Positions 18,120 to 28,219 of a DNA stretch of 64,000 nucleotides are shown here, one piece after another. Every line of letters starts with the position of its first letter. Position 1 is the first letter of the stretch. The position numbers and the translations under genes were made by a program. The notes beneath the pieces were generated by a model that worked only from the letters and a program-made list of their open reading frames with translations, was not told the DNA's origin and did not search any database. This stretch comes from Pseudoalteromonas citrea (GTDB lineage: Bacteria > Pseudomonadota > Gammaproteobacteria > Enterobacterales > Alteromonadaceae), in assembly GCF_000238375.3 (NCBI RefSeq), contig NZ_AHBZ03000027.1, positions 620,001 through 684,000 of the forward strand. The letters run 5' to 3'.

Positions 18120-18133
18120 ATGGAACGATCCAA
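18120..18133. promoter_or_regulatory. LacI-type operator in the isomerase/transporter divergent promoter
   Basis: The sequence ATGGAACGATCCAA is a near-perfect palindrome with the central CG typical of LacI-family operators. Its 12-base core TGGAACGATCCA is repeated exactly at 19587-19598 upstream of the GH92 gene. The regulator gene is not in the window. Confidence 0.65.
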
Positions 18134-18201
18134 TAAAACATTTGTGATTTTCTTGTAACAATGTGTAGAATCTGGCTATCCCTTTTAATGGAGTATCTCT
18201 T

Positions 18202-19470
18202 GTGAGTGAAATTAATACCAATCAAAGCTTTGTAGCAAATGGCGGCACTAATAATCAAAACTATGCGTTGCCACTAACAGCTATGACCACCCTGTTTTTT
18301 CTTTGGGGGTTTATTACTGTTTTAAATGATGTGCTGATCCCTCGTTTAAAAGACGTGTTTGACTTAAGTTACACTGAAGCGATGATGATCCAGTTTTGTT
18401 TCTTCAGTGCGTATTTTATAGTGTCGTTACCCGCGGGCATACTGGTAAAACGATTTGGTTATAAAAATGGCGTATTAAGTGGCTTAGTGGTTGCGTCAAT
18501 CGGTTGTTTATTATTTTATCCTGCTGTTGTGGTGCATGAATATTGGCTGTTTTTAACGGCATTATTTGTGTTAGCTGCCGGTATCACTGTATTACAAGTA
18601 TCAGCTAACCCATATGTTGCAGCGCTTGGTCCGGAGAAAACAGCATCAAGTAGACTTAATCTTGCGCAAGCGCTGAACTCTTTAGGAACAACCATTGGTC
18701 CGGCTGTTGGTGGTTTTTTGTTGTTTGGTGGGGCGGGTGCGCTTGCGGCAGAAGCGGGCTCCGATGCAGTAAAAGTACCTTATTTGATGCTTGCAGCGGC
18801 ATTACTGACGATCGCTGTTGTATTTGCGTTTTTAAAGTTGCCTGAAATTAAAGCACATACAGAAGAGCAAGACTGTAAAGCAAAGGACCATAATTTGCTT
18901 GAAGCACCACACCTAGTGATGGGGGTTTTGGCTATATTTTGTTATGTGGGCGCTGAAGTGGCTATTGGTAGCTTTTTAGTGAACTACTTTGCAGAAGGCC
19001 ATATAGCTGGGCTTGCTGAGCATGAAGCTGCAAAGTATATTAGCTACTATTGGGGTGGTGCGATGATAGGCCGTTTTGTTGGGTCAGCAGTATTACAAAA
19101 AGTTGCACCGTCTAAAGCACTGTTGTTTAATACGCTGTGTATAGTTGCTTTGTTAGCCTTAACGATTCTCACCGAAGGCAGTATTGCGATGTGGTCTGTA
19201 TTGGCGATTGGGCTATTTAACTCAATCATGTTTCCAACCATCTTTTCAATGGCAATTGAAGGTCTAGGTTCTTTAACCAGTAAAGGCTCAGGTTGGTTGT
19301 GCTTAGCCATAGTAGGTGGTGCAATAGTACCATTACTGCAAGGTGTGTTTGCCGATTCAATCAACATTCAATTAAGCTTTATTGTTCCAGCGATATGTTA
19401 TGTTTATATTGCTTGGTACGCTATTAATGTAGAAAAACTTGCAGAGCGCTGGGCGCGTCAAGTTGGGTGA
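18202..19470 (+). CDS. MFS sugar:H+ symporter, FucP/GluP type
   Basis: Twelve-helix inner-membrane permease of 422 residues. It belongs to the FucP/GluP group by TLFFLWGFITVLNDVLIP near the N-terminus and the VLQVSANPYVAALGP motif in helix 4/5. It is divergent from the isomerase-fructokinase operon, with the LacI-type operator between them. It probably imports mannose released by the GH92 enzyme. The start is GTG at 18202, supported by TGGAG about ten bases upstream. A strong terminator follows. Confidence 0.88.
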   Translation: MSEINTNQSFVANGGTNNQNYALPLTAMTTLFFLWGFITVLNDVLIPRLKDVFDLSYTEAMMIQFCFFSAYFIVSLPAGILVKRFGYKNGVLSGLVVASIGCLLFYPAVVVHEYWLFLTALFVLAAGITVLQVSANPYVAALGPEKTASSRLNLAQALNSLGTTIGPAVGGFLLFGGAGALAAEAGSDAVKVPYLMLAAALLTIAVVFAFLKLPEIKAHTEEQDCKAKDHNLLEAPHLVMGVLAIFCYVGAEVAIGSFLVNYFAEGHIAGLAEHEAAKYISYYWGGAMIGRFVGSAVLQKVAPSKALLFNTLCIVALLALTILTEGSIAMWSVLAIGLFNSIMFPTIFSMAIEGLGSLTSKGSGWLCLAIVGGAIVPLLQGVFADSINIQLSFIVPAICYVYIAWYAINVEKLAERWARQVG

Positions 19471-19488
19471 ATACGTAATTAAGTGAGT

Positions 19489-19515
19489 AAAGGCAAGCTG
19501 AGGCTTGCCTTTTTT
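19489..19515 (+). terminator. rho-independent terminator after the MFS gene
   Basis: A perfect 10-bp stem AAAGGCAAGC / GCTTGCCTTT with loop TGAG is followed by a run of T. Confidence 0.88.
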
Positions 19516-19585
19516 ATATCTGTTAACAAAATTCTATCGCAATACTGTTGAATACGTATTCATTATGGGTGTAGTATTAACTATC

Positions 19586-19599
19586 TTGGAACGATCCAA
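19586..19599. promoter_or_regulatory. LacI-type operator upstream of the GH92 gene
   Basis: TTGGAACGATCCAA, a 14-base near-palindrome with CG centre. Its 12-base core is identical to the one at 18121-18132. It sits 30 bases before the GH92 start and implies shared control of secretion, uptake and catabolism genes. Confidence 0.68.
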
Positions 19600-19628
19600 A
19601 CAAGTTTAATAATAAATAGGAGAGGCAG

Positions 19629-21980
19629 ATGCAACGCTCATTATGGGCTTTCGCTTTGGCAGTTACTGCAACAAGTGCGCTAGCAAACTCAAAAGAGACC
19701 AGTAATACTCAATGGGTAGACACATTTATTGGTACTGGAGGCGATGGCCATACATTTCCAGGTGCAGTTGTGCCTTTTGGTATGGTGCAATTAAGCCCTG
19801 ATACTGACAACCCGATGCGTGGTGAGTCACAGCAAGCTGAAATCTATAAACGTTGTGCTGGCTATCATTACGATGACCATACAATTACGGGTTTTTCTCA
19901 TACGCACTTTTCTGGCACAGGCCACTCTGATTTAGGTGATCTGCTAGTGATGCCAATGACGGGTGACATTAAAACATCGGCAGGTACTGCCGAAAACCCA
20001 GAACAAGGCTATCGCTCTCGTTTTAGCCATGATAAAGAATGGTCTGAACCTGGGTATTACGGTGTTGAACTGCAAGATTATGATATTACCGCTGAAGTAA
20101 CAGCAACCACACGTGTTGGCATGCATAAATATACATTCAATAGCGCCGATAAAGGCCATGTTATGTTTGACCTTACCGCTGCAATTTATAATTTTAAAAA
20201 CAAAGTTATTTGGAGTGATTTACGTAAGGTTGATGATCACACATTAGTCGCTTACCGTGCTACAAACGGTTGGGCACGTAACCGTCAAATGTACTTCGCG
20301 ATCAAGTTCTCAAAACCAATAAGCGAATACCAATTTATCAATGAAGATGACAACCGTTATCGTTGTATGGGGTGTTTAGGTAAAGAAAAACACTCAACGA
20401 TAGAAAACAAAGCGGTCAAGCAAGCTGCGGGTAAAGCGGTAAAATTTGTTGCATCTTTCGATGATGTAAAAGGTGAACCTCTTTATATTAAAGTGGGTTT
20501 ATCTGCTGTAAGTCGTTCAAACGCGCTGGAAAATTTAGATTCTGAAGTACCAGGTTGGGACTTTGATAAAACGCGTCAGGCTGCCAAAGTACAGTGGGCT
20601 AAACACCTAGATAAAGTTGATGTAACAGGAACCGTGGCACAAAAACGGCAATTTTACACGGCGCTTTATCACACTTTACAAGCCCCGAGTATTTATCAAG
20701 ATGTGAATGGACAGTATCGTGGTGTTGACGGTGAAATTCATGAAGGTAAAGGCTTTGAGCATTACACGTTATTCTCTTTGTGGGACACGTATCGTGCTTT
20801 GCACCCGTTACTGACGTATATCGCGCCTGAGCGAGTATCAGGCATGATCCAGTCAATGTTGGTTCATTATCAGCAAAGTTATGAAAAGATGTTACCAATC
20901 TGGTCATTTCATGCTCACGAAACTTGGACAATGATTGGCTACCATGCTGTATCGGTTATCGCTGACGCCTATTTAAAAGGGATCAGAGACTTTGATACTG
21001 ATTTAGCGGTTGAAGCAATCCTTAGTACGGCAAATAATCCAGTATATGATGCTATTCCTGAATATAAAAAGTTTGGCTATGTGCCAATGGATGTATTGCC
21101 AGAGTCAGTATCGATTACGCTTGAGTATGCGTATAACGATTATGCGATTGCACGTTTATTTGAATCGATGGGGAAAACTAGCCTATCGAAAGAGTATTAT
21201 GCGAGAGCGATGAGTTATAAGAATGTATTTAACAAAGAAACAGGTTACATGCGTGGTCGCGATAGCAACGGCAAATGGGATCCTGACTTTAATCCATTTG
21301 AAGCAAAGTATATGGGACCATTTACTGAAGGGAATTCCAAGCAGTATAGCTTTTACGTGCCACAAGATGTAGCAGGTCTTATCGACTTAATGGGCGGCGA
21401 TGACAAGTTCGAGCAGCGTTTAGATGCATTATTTGACACTCACTTATCCGATGACATGATCAAAGAGCACGAAGACATCGCTGGGTTAATAGGTAACTAT
21501 GCCCATGGTAACGAACCAAGCCATCATATTGCTTATTTGTATAACTATGCCGGTAAGCCTTGGCGTACACAAGAACGTATTCGCCAAATTATGGATACAC
21601 TGAGCTCTGATAAACCAGATGGTTTAGCGGGTAATGATGATGTTGGACAAATGTCTGCTTGGTATATTTTCTCCGCTATGGGCTTTTACCCTGTTGCACC
21701 TGGCGATTTAAGTTACGCAATTGGTGCGCCGCAAGTGGAAAAGGTAACGTTGAAGTTGGCGGGAAATAAAACCTTTACTACTTATGCAAAAGGCTTAAAT
21801 GCTGAAAATAAATACATTCAATCAGTGACACTAAATGGTAAAGCATTTAATAGAAACTACCTAACGCATGATGATATTGTTGCTGGTGGAGAGTTACGCT
21901 ATGTAATGGGGAGCAAACCAAATAAAGCGTGGGGCCAGCGAATTGGCGCACGTCCACCTGCGTTGTCGGAGTATAAGTAA
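19629..21980 (+). CDS. GH92 family alpha-mannosidase
   Basis: A 783-residue secreted exo-alpha-mannosidase with signal peptide MQRSLWAFALAVTATSALA. The GH92 N-terminal signature is WVDTFIGTGGDGHTFPGAVV, with FGMVQLSPDT after it. The catalytic region includes HETWTMIGYH, with the general acid Glu, and GNDDVGQMSAWYIFSAMGFYP, which holds the conserved Asp/Gln pair. GH92 enzymes are calcium-dependent and release mannose from N-glycans or yeast mannan. It shares a 1-base TAATG overlap with the next gene, so the two are coupled. Confidence 0.95.
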   Translation: MQRSLWAFALAVTATSALANSKETSNTQWVDTFIGTGGDGHTFPGAVVPFGMVQLSPDTDNPMRGESQQAEIYKRCAGYHYDDHTITGFSHTHFSGTGHSDLGDLLVMPMTGDIKTSAGTAENPEQGYRSRFSHDKEWSEPGYYGVELQDYDITAEVTATTRVGMHKYTFNSADKGHVMFDLTAAIYNFKNKVIWSDLRKVDDHTLVAYRATNGWARNRQMYFAIKFSKPISEYQFINEDDNRYRCMGCLGKEKHSTIENKAVKQAAGKAVKFVASFDDVKGEPLYIKVGLSAVSRSNALENLDSEVPGWDFDKTRQAAKVQWAKHLDKVDVTGTVAQKRQFYTALYHTLQAPSIYQDVNGQYRGVDGEIHEGKGFEHYTLFSLWDTYRALHPLLTYIAPERVSGMIQSMLVHYQQSYEKMLPIWSFHAHETWTMIGYHAVSVIADAYLKGIRDFDTDLAVEAILSTANNPVYDAIPEYKKFGYVPMDVLPESVSITLEYAYNDYAIARLFESMGKTSLSKEYYARAMSYKNVFNKETGYMRGRDSNGKWDPDFNPFEAKYMGPFTEGNSKQYSFYVPQDVAGLIDLMGGDDKFEQRLDALFDTHLSDDMIKEHEDIAGLIGNYAHGNEPSHHIAYLYNYAGKPWRTQERIRQIMDTLSSDKPDGLAGNDDVGQMSAWYIFSAMGFYPVAPGDLSYAIGAPQVEKVTLKLAGNKTFTTYAKGLNAENKYIQSVTLNGKAFNRNYLTHDDIVAGGELRYVMGSKPNKAWGQRIGARPPALSEYK

Positions 21981-22744
21981 TGAAGTATGGGTTAAATAAC
22001 TTTGTTATTGGCTGTGTTGCGTTAGCAAGTACACATGTATTTGCGGAGGAGCCTGCACAGCTAGATCTCTCTTTAAAACCGGTGAGTTATATTGGAGATA
22101 TTGGTTGGCAGAGTTTCAGGCTTCCTAAAGTAACGTTATCTCGTACATCGTCTGTGGCGAATACACATTGGAATACCCTCGATAATGGGCTAATTCAGCA
22201 GATTAGTTATAACGTTGCACGTCTGCTGTATCGTGATGTCGGCAAAGCTCCGCAGTTACCTACGCTCAAAATTGTTTTTGAAGATATGAAAGGGGTTGCG
22301 TACAAAGAAGGTGACTTTAATGGCGCAATTATCCATCTTAGTGCACAGTACTTTGAAAAGTTTGCTACAACACATAGTGAACAGGCCGTGTATGATGAGT
22401 TGATTGGTGTGCTGTATCATGAAATAGCCCATGCTTATCAGCTTGATGACCATAACTATAAAGAAATAGGTCCAGTGATTGAGGGGATCGCTGATGTCGT
22501 CAGAATGAAAGCAGGGTATGTTGATTTTTCTCATCGTAAAGTAGGTGGAGCATATGATAGTGGTTATAAAACCACGGCTTTTTACTTACATTGGCTAGAG
22601 CAAACGCTTAAACCCAACTTATTGGTAGAGCTGAACGCTCAATTAGATCCAAATGATGATATCAAATGGAGCTGGGCATTGTTTGCCAAAGAGTCGGGTA
22701 TTTCGCTCACAGAGTCTTGGAATAAATACCAAGAATCTTTATAG
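21980..22744 (+). CDS. secreted basic-secretory-protein-like HExxH protein
   Basis: A 254-residue protein with a signal peptide (ending near HVFA) and a zinc-type motif in VLYHEIAHAYQ, followed by EGIADVVRM, which supplies a third ligand candidate. This pattern fits the plant-type basic secretory protein family, which occurs in bacterial glycan-utilisation loci. It is translationally coupled to the GH92 mannosidase and may process a glycoprotein so that mannose becomes accessible. That role is inference; it could also bind carbohydrate without being a peptidase. Confidence 0.75.
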   Translation: MKYGLNNFVIGCVALASTHVFAEEPAQLDLSLKPVSYIGDIGWQSFRLPKVTLSRTSSVANTHWNTLDNGLIQQISYNVARLLYRDVGKAPQLPTLKIVFEDMKGVAYKEGDFNGAIIHLSAQYFEKFATTHSEQAVYDELIGVLYHEIAHAYQLDDHNYKEIGPVIEGIADVVRMKAGYVDFSHRKVGGAYDSGYKTTAFYLHWLEQTLKPNLLVELNAQLDPNDDIKWSWALFAKESGISLTESWNKYQESL

Positions 22745-22795
22745 ACTATGAAAGCTGCTTATCCCTTGTAAGCAAGAATGTTGTGTTGTTGTACC

Positions 22796-22821
22796 AAAGG
22801 TGAGCTTGCTCACCTTTTTTG
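22796..22821 (+). terminator. rho-independent terminator of the GH92 operon
   Basis: A 10-bp stem AAAGGTGAGC / GCTCACCTTT with a 2-base loop and a T run. Confidence 0.85.
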
Positions 22822-23000
22822 TTGGTCCAAATTAAGCATTTTATGCAATACTAAATTAGTATTTTATTAAACTATCTAACAGATCGTCCGATAAAGAAGA
22901 GACATACTTACGCAATTTTGTTAAGTATGGATAAAGCGAATTATCATTTTGACAACATGGTAGTTAGCCTCTGCATTAAATATATAAGAATAGGCTCAGG

Positions 23001-24890
23001 ATGTTCAAAACGTTTAAATTTACCAGTAAAGTAACAATCGCCGCATCGTTGGTTTTAGTCATGGTATTAGGGTTGTTTACCATAAATAACTTTATTTCAA
23101 TGCGCAACCAAACACAGATACAGCTCACCGCTGTACTCCAAGAAATTTCTCAGTCAGTGTCTCAAAATATAGCGAACTGGTTAAACGATCGTTTACAAGT
23201 GGTCGAATCGGTTGCTTCTGGTCATCTTAAGTCAGACTCAGAGCAACAAATTTTACGCAGGTTAAAAACCGCAGACATTGCAGGCGATTTTAAGAATGTA
23301 TACGTGGGTATGCCTAGTGGTAAATTTGTGCTGGACGATCCCAGTATTCAGCTTCCATCAGATTATGACGCAACAACAAGACCATGGTATAAATTGGCGC
23401 AATCAAAGCGCAGTACAGCATTCACCAATCCATATATTGATGTAACCACCAATGAGCTAACTATTTCTGCCGTAGTGCCTATGTTCGACGGAGGCGCTTT
23501 TTCTGGTGTTGCAGGTGGTGATATCGACATGAAGACCATCACGGGGATCATCAGTGAAATTGATTTTTTAGGATTTGGCTATGCGTTTTTACTCGATGAA
23601 AACGGGCGTATTTTATCTCACCCAGATCACGACTTTAATGACAAACCTATGGCTGATTTGTTTGGCCGTAAAATCGCACTAAGTGAAGAGTTTGTGGAGC
23701 TTGAAATAGACAATCAAGAAAAGCTGGTGTCTTTTATAGAGATCAGAGGGATCAAGAATGTTGACTGGTATTTGGGTGTCGTGATTAATAAGGAGATAGC
23801 TTACTCTTCAGTTTCATCTTTTAGAAACATGGCCGCCATTTATATGATTTTGGGTGTTGTCGTTATTGTGGTAATGCTACAAATATTGCTTAAGTACCTT
23901 ATGCGTCCAGTTGTTAACTTAAATGAAGCAATAAAAGACATCGCGCAGGGAGAAGGAGACTTAACTCGCCGTTTAGAGGTTGAGAATGACGATGAGTTTG
24001 GTGAATTGTCCAGTTACTTTAATCTGTTTATTGCGAAAATCCATGATTCAATCGTTCAAGTGCGCGATACGACCGTTGCGCTTGAGCATTCAGTAGAGCA
24101 TTTAGTAAAGCAGACACAGTCTACGCTGGATATGTATGGCGATCAGTCAAAACGCACCGACAACGTGGCAACAGCAATCAATGAGCTTTCGTCAAGCGCT
24201 GTTGAGATTTCTAATAATGCGACGCATGCGTCAGAACTTGCCAGTGAAGCGAATCAGTTGAGCGCCGATAGCCAAACTGCACTCAATGCAAATATCACGG
24301 AAATAGCCTCATTAAGTGACAAGATGTCCAAAGCGCAATCGACCGTTGATAGTTTAGATAAACACTCAGCAAGTATTGGTCAGGTGCTAGAAGTGATCAA
24401 AAGTGTCAGTGAGCAAACCAATTTGTTGGCATTGAATGCGGCTATTGAGGCGGCACGAGCAGGTGAAGCGGGCAGAGGGTTTGCGGTTGTTGCCGATGAA
24501 GTCCGCCAGCTAGCTCAGCGAACACAAGAATCAACCCAAGAGATTGAGAATACCATTGGAGAGCTGCAGCAGGGCTCAGCATCAGCGGTTGCTGTGATGA
24601 ATTTAAGTCTAGAGGATTCTGCTAAAAGCGCGAGTCAAGCTACTGAAGCGGGCCACAAAATGACTGAAGTGAGTAATGCTATTGAGTCAATTGATGGAGT
24701 AAACCACGCAGTTGCAAGTGCCACTGCAGAGCAGAACTCAGTGATACAGTCTTTAGATAGTGATATTCATCATATAAGCGATTTAAGTATTCAAGGTGCA
24801 GAGAACTTAAATGGAACACTGTCTGAATGTCGCCAATTACAGGCTCAGTTTGATGAATTAGAAAAAATGGTGCTCAAGTTCAAAGTATGA
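23001..24890 (+). CDS. methyl-accepting chemotaxis protein with dCache domain
   Basis: A 629-residue chemoreceptor. The N-terminal membrane helix (~10-30) is followed by a periplasmic dCache_1 domain over ~35-275, with the typical [12 protein letters not shown] stretch and [16 protein letters not shown] second helix (~280-300), a HAMP domain with [19 protein letters not shown], and a cytoplasmic signalling domain follow. The hairpin tip is [28 protein letters not shown]. No C-terminal NWETF-type pentapeptide is seen. It lies next to the mannose locus but has its own promoter region and terminator. Confidence 0.95.
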   Translation: MFKTFKFTSKVTIAASLVLVMVLGLFTINNFISMRNQTQIQLTAVLQEISQSVSQNIANWLNDRLQVVESVASGHLKSDSEQQILRRLKTADIAGDFKNVYVGMPSGKFVLDDPSIQLPSDYDATTRPWYKLAQSKRSTAFTNPYIDVTTNELTISAVVPMFDGGAFSGVAGGDIDMKTITGIISEIDFLGFGYAFLLDENGRILSHPDHDFNDKPMADLFGRKIALSEEFVELEIDNQEKLVSFIEIRGIKNVDWYLGVVINKEIAYSSVSSFRNMAAIYMILGVVVIVVMLQILLKYLMRPVVNLNEAIKDIAQGEGDLTRRLEVENDDEFGELSSYFNLFIAKIHDSIVQVRDTTVALEHSVEHLVKQTQSTLDMYGDQSKRTDNVATAINELSSSAVEISNNATHASELASEANQLSADSQTALNANITEIASLSDKMSKAQSTVDSLDKHSASIGQVLEVIKSVSEQTNLLALNAAIEAARAGEAGRGFAVVADEVRQLAQRTQESTQEIENTIGELQQGSASAVAVMNLSLEDSAKSASQATEAGHKMTEVSNAIESIDGVNHAVASATAEQNSVIQSLDSDIHHISDLSIQGAENLNGTLSECRQLQAQFDELEKMVLKFKV

Positions 24891-24914
24891 ATTTAGCCTA
24901 GTGAAAATATAATG

Positions 24915-24948
24915 CGAAAAAAGCCAGCCAATATTAGCTGGCTTTTTT
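24915..24948 (+). terminator. rho-independent terminator after the chemoreceptor gene
   Basis: An 11-bp stem AAAAAGCCAGC / GCTGGCTTTTT with a short loop is followed by T. Confidence 0.88.
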
Positions 24949-25027
24949 ATACCTAAACCAACGGTATATTGTGCAAAAATATTCAATAAACCCGTTCCCA
25001 AGATGGTTGATTTCCCTAATGTGACAA

Positions 25028-25045
25028 CTGTCATGTTTTTGTATT
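25028..25045 (+). promoter_or_regulatory. PHO-box-like sequence upstream of the TonB operon
   Basis: CTGTCAT-GTTT-TTGTATT has a perfect first PHO half site and 5 of 7 matches in the second, with the correct 4-base spacer. It lies about 80 bases before the first gene of the TonB operon. Binding by PhoB is only suggested. Confidence 0.35.
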
Positions 25046-25121
25046 TTTATCGCAACACGTTTGTCATTAAAGAACTTTAGACTGCTCGCAACTTAATAAA
25101 GATAAACCTAAGGTGTATGCG

Positions 25122-25874
25122 ATGAAGTGCGTTAAACCCCTGCTACTTGCAAGTGTACTTGCAACGACAGCAAGCGTCCAAGCGAACGACTTAAACCAAG
25201 TCATAGATAAGAGCAATGCGATTAACGAATCAGCTCAAAAGACTCAAACAAAAATTAATTCAATTTCAGACTCAATGCAATCACGTCTACAAACGTTCAA
25301 GACGTTAAACAAAGAAATTGATGGCTTAGCGGTTTACAACGCACAACTAGATAAACAAATTAACAACCAACTTGAAGAGATGGCAGCAATTAATGCTTCT
25401 ATGGATCAGGTGTCTGTTATTGAGCGTCAAATTACACCACTAATGTTACGTATGATCACTGGCCTTGAGCAATTTGTGGCGCTTGATGTGCCATTTTTAG
25501 CAAAAGAGCGCGCAGATCGCGTAAGTACTTTGAAAAATATGATGGAACGTGCCGACGTTACCTCAAGTGAAAAGTTCCGCCGTGTCGTTGAAGCGTACCA
25601 AGTAGAAGTGGATTACGGACGCACCATTGAAGCTTATACCAGCTTATTAGATGTAGATGGACAAGAGCGTGAAGTCGACTTTTTGCGAATTGGTCGGTTA
25701 GAGCTGCTTTATGTGACAAAAGATGGCAGTCATGCAGGCAGTTGGAACCAACAAGCACAAAAGTTTGTTGCGGTTGATGACACGGCGATCAGCCAGATCA
25801 ACAAGGGGTTAAGAATAGCTCGTAAACAACTTGCCCCAGATATGCTTACTCTCCCTGTCCACGCATCTAAATAA
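25122..25874 (+). CDS. DUF3450 periplasmic coiled-coil protein
   Basis: A 250-residue exported protein. The signal peptide is MKCVKPLLLASVLATTASVQA, followed by a long coiled coil (~30-130) and a small globular C-terminal region. The ATG at 25122 is chosen because AAGGTG lies at a good distance; an ATG nine bases upstream is possible. It is the first gene of a six-gene TonB-energising operon. DUF3450 proteins are regularly found next to TtpC-ExbBD-TonB and probably assist the periplasmic part of the complex. The exact role is unknown. Confidence 0.88.
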   Translation: MKCVKPLLLASVLATTASVQANDLNQVIDKSNAINESAQKTQTKINSISDSMQSRLQTFKTLNKEIDGLAVYNAQLDKQINNQLEEMAAINASMDQVSVIERQITPLMLRMITGLEQFVALDVPFLAKERADRVSTLKNMMERADVTSSEKFRRVVEAYQVEVDYGRTIEAYTSLLDVDGQEREVDFLRIGRLELLYVTKDGSHAGSWNQQAQKFVAVDDTAISQINKGLRIARKQLAPDMLTLPVHASK

Positions 25875-25884
25875 GAGGTCCAAG

Positions 25885-27252
25885 ATGAAATTTTTAAAGC
25901 AATTTAGCCAAAAAGCAATCTTGGCAGCCACATTGACACTATCAACGACTGCATTTGCAGAAGAAGCCATTAATCTAGATGCGTTGCTAAAAACACTCGA
26001 GCAAGGTCAAGCGGTTCAAACTGAACAAAACAAAGCACGTGAAGCTGATTTTCGTAATAAACAAGATCAGCAAGTCGCGATGTTAAATGCGCTGACAAAT
26101 AAACGCAATGGCGAGCTGAGTCGTTCAGAGCGACTAGAAACCTCTTTTGAAGGCAATGAAATTCAGTTACAAAACTTAACTGATACGTTATCTAAGCGTA
26201 TGGGTTCATTAAAAGAGCTGTTCGGCGTATTGCAACAAGTGGCGGGCGACTCTAGTAATAAATTCCAAACGTCAGTTGTTTCTGCACAAATCCCAGGCAG
26301 AAGCGCATTTATGGATGAAATGGCGAAGAAGATGGGCTCATCATCTCGTTTAGCGTCTATAGAAGACATTGAAAAGGTGTGGTACGAGTTACAACGTGAA
26401 ATGACCGAGCAGGGTAAAGTGTCACGTTATAACAGCGAAGTTATCGTTGCTGGTGGCAGTAAAGTAACTAAAGAGGTTGTAAGAGTTGGTGCCTTTAACT
26501 TAATCGCTGATGGTAAATATTTAACGTATAACCCAGTGACTAATACAACGTCTGAGTTAACTCGGCAGCCTTCATCACGATTCACTGAAACTGCAGCACA
26601 TTTACAAGCAACAACGGCGGGTACAGCTGCGTTTGCACTTGACCCAACCGGTGGCTCAATTTTAGGGTTACTTGTTCAAGCGCCAAATACTGAAGAACAA
26701 GTACATCAAGGTGGTGCGGTAGGGTACGTTATTCTCGGCGTAGGTGTATTAGCACTACTTATTGCGTTAGAGCGATTCTTTTCATTAATGATCATGGGCG
26801 CAAAAATACGCCGCCAGCTTAAAGATGATGTGGCTCGTGAAGACAATCCACTAGGGCGCGTAATGAAAGTTAAAGAGCAATATCCAAACGTCGCGTACGA
26901 CACTTTAGAGCTTAAGTTGAGCGAAGCGATATTACGTGAAATGCCAAAAATTACGCGTAACTTAACGCTAATTAAAATAATCTCCGTCGTTGCGCCGTTA
27001 CTCGGCCTATTGGGTACAGTGACAGGTATGATCAATACATTCCAAGCTATTACCTTATTTGGTACGGGTGATCCGAAGTTAATGGCTGGTGGTATTTCAC
27101 AGGCACTTGTTACAACGGTATTAGGCTTGGTTGTAGCCATTCCAACAGTATTCTTATATACCTTACTCAATACGCGTTCAAGAAACCTATTATTAATCCT
27201 TCAAGAACAAAGCGCTGGGATCATTGCAGAGCGTAGCGAAAAAGGAGCGTAA
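25885..27252 (+). CDS. ttpC: TtpC-like MotA/TolQ/ExbB proton channel protein with periplasmic coiled coil
   Basis: A 455-residue protein. A signal peptide ending TAFA precedes a long periplasmic coiled-coil region (~25-250), and a C-terminal MotA/TolQ/ExbB domain follows with a helix at ~288-310 and the conserved APLLGLLGTVTGMINTF in the channel helices. The length and two-part build match TtpC of the Vibrio TonB2 system, which is needed together with ExbB2/ExbD2. The ATG at 25885 follows AAGAGGTC and lies 10 bases after the DUF3450 stop. An upstream frame to 25831 overlaps the previous gene and is unlikely. Confidence 0.88.
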   Translation: MKFLKQFSQKAILAATLTLSTTAFAEEAINLDALLKTLEQGQAVQTEQNKAREADFRNKQDQQVAMLNALTNKRNGELSRSERLETSFEGNEIQLQNLTDTLSKRMGSLKELFGVLQQVAGDSSNKFQTSVVSAQIPGRSAFMDEMAKKMGSSSRLASIEDIEKVWYELQREMTEQGKVSRYNSEVIVAGGSKVTKEVVRVGAFNLIADGKYLTYNPVTNTTSELTRQPSSRFTETAAHLQATTAGTAAFALDPTGGSILGLLVQAPNTEEQVHQGGAVGYVILGVGVLALLIALERFFSLMIMGAKIRRQLKDDVAREDNPLGRVMKVKEQYPNVAYDTLELKLSEAILREMPKITRNLTLIKIISVVAPLLGLLGTVTGMINTFQAITLFGTGDPKLMAGGISQALVTTVLGLVVAIPTVFLYTLLNTRSRNLLLILQEQSAGIIAERSEKGA

Positions 27253-27254
27253 TC

Positions 27255-27782
27255 GTGGTGCTATTGATTGAAGCAATCAATACGCTCAGAGAGTTCTTAG
27301 ATACAGGTGGTCAGGTTCTCCTGATCATCGGTCTAATTATCTTCGCTATGTGGCTGTTGATTTTAGAGCGATTCATGTTCTTGTTCGGGCGGTATAGGAC
27401 ATACAAAAAAGATGTCTTAGCAGGATGGGTAAACCGACAAGAACGCAATAGTTGGAATGCTGAGCAGATCCGCCAAGCACAAATTTCACGGGTAGGTATT
27501 AGGCTTAATGCAAACTTACCCTACATTAATGTAATGGTTGCATTGTGCCCCTTGCTTGGATTGTTAGGTACGGTGACCGGGATGATTGAAGTATTTGATG
27601 TGATGGCAATCACGGGAAGTGGTAGTGCGCGTTCAATGGCTTCAGGCGTTTCAAAAGCCACAATCCCAACGATGGCCGGTATGGTCGGCGCATTATCAGG
27701 TGTATTCGCATCAACTTATCTTCAGCGCAAAGCGAAGCGCGAAGTTGAGTTACTAGAAGATAAAATGTTACTTGACCATTAA
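27255..27782 (+). CDS. exbB: ExbB proton channel subunit
   Basis: A 175-residue MotA/TolQ/ExbB family protein with three membrane helices and the pore motif CPLLGLLGTVTGMIEVFD. It forms the proton channel that powers TonB. The start codon is GTG (27255 or the next codon). It lies 2 bases after ttpC, indicating tight operon structure. Confidence 0.92.
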   Translation: MVLLIEAINTLREFLDTGGQVLLIIGLIIFAMWLLILERFMFLFGRYRTYKKDVLAGWVNRQERNSWNAEQIRQAQISRVGIRLNANLPYINVMVALCPLLGLLGTVTGMIEVFDVMAITGSGSARSMASGVSKATIPTMAGMVGALSGVFASTYLQRKAKREVELLEDKMLLDH

Positions 27783-27805
27783 TTGGTCAAGTAAAGGAGA
27801 AAGTT

Positions 27806-28216
27806 ATGAGAGCCCCATTAGCAAAAGTATTTCAAGAAGAAGAAGCTGAAGAAATAAATATGACACCCATGTTAGACGTGGTGTTTATCATGCTTATTTT
27901 CTTCATTGTGACAGCATCATTTGTCAAAGAAGCAGGAATAGACGTGAATCGCCCTGAAGCGGCAACGGCGGTAAAAAAGCAGCGAGCAAATATATTGGTA
28001 GCGATTTCTGATAAAGGTGAAATTTGGATCAACAAGCGTCAAATTGATGTGCGCGCTGTACAAGCCAACATTGAACGTTTAAAGGCAGAAAACCCACAAG
28101 GCAGTGTTGTAATTCAGGCTGATAAAAAAGCGACAACTGAAATGCTGATAAAAGTGATGGATGCATCTCGTGCAGCGGGTGCCTTCGATGTGTCAATTGC
28201 AGCACAGGAATCATAA
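27806..28216 (+). CDS. exbD: ExbD subunit of the TonB motor
   Basis: A 136-residue protein with a single N-terminal membrane helix containing the essential Asp in MTPMLDVVFIMLIFFIVTA, and a periplasmic domain. AAAGGAGAA precedes the ATG. It couples proton flow through ExbB to TonB. Confidence 0.95.
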   Translation: MRAPLAKVFQEEEAEEINMTPMLDVVFIMLIFFIVTASFVKEAGIDVNRPEAATAVKKQRANILVAISDKGEIWINKRQIDVRAVQANIERLKAENPQGSVVIQADKKATTEMLIKVMDASRAAGAFDVSIAAQES

Positions 28217-28219
28217 GCC

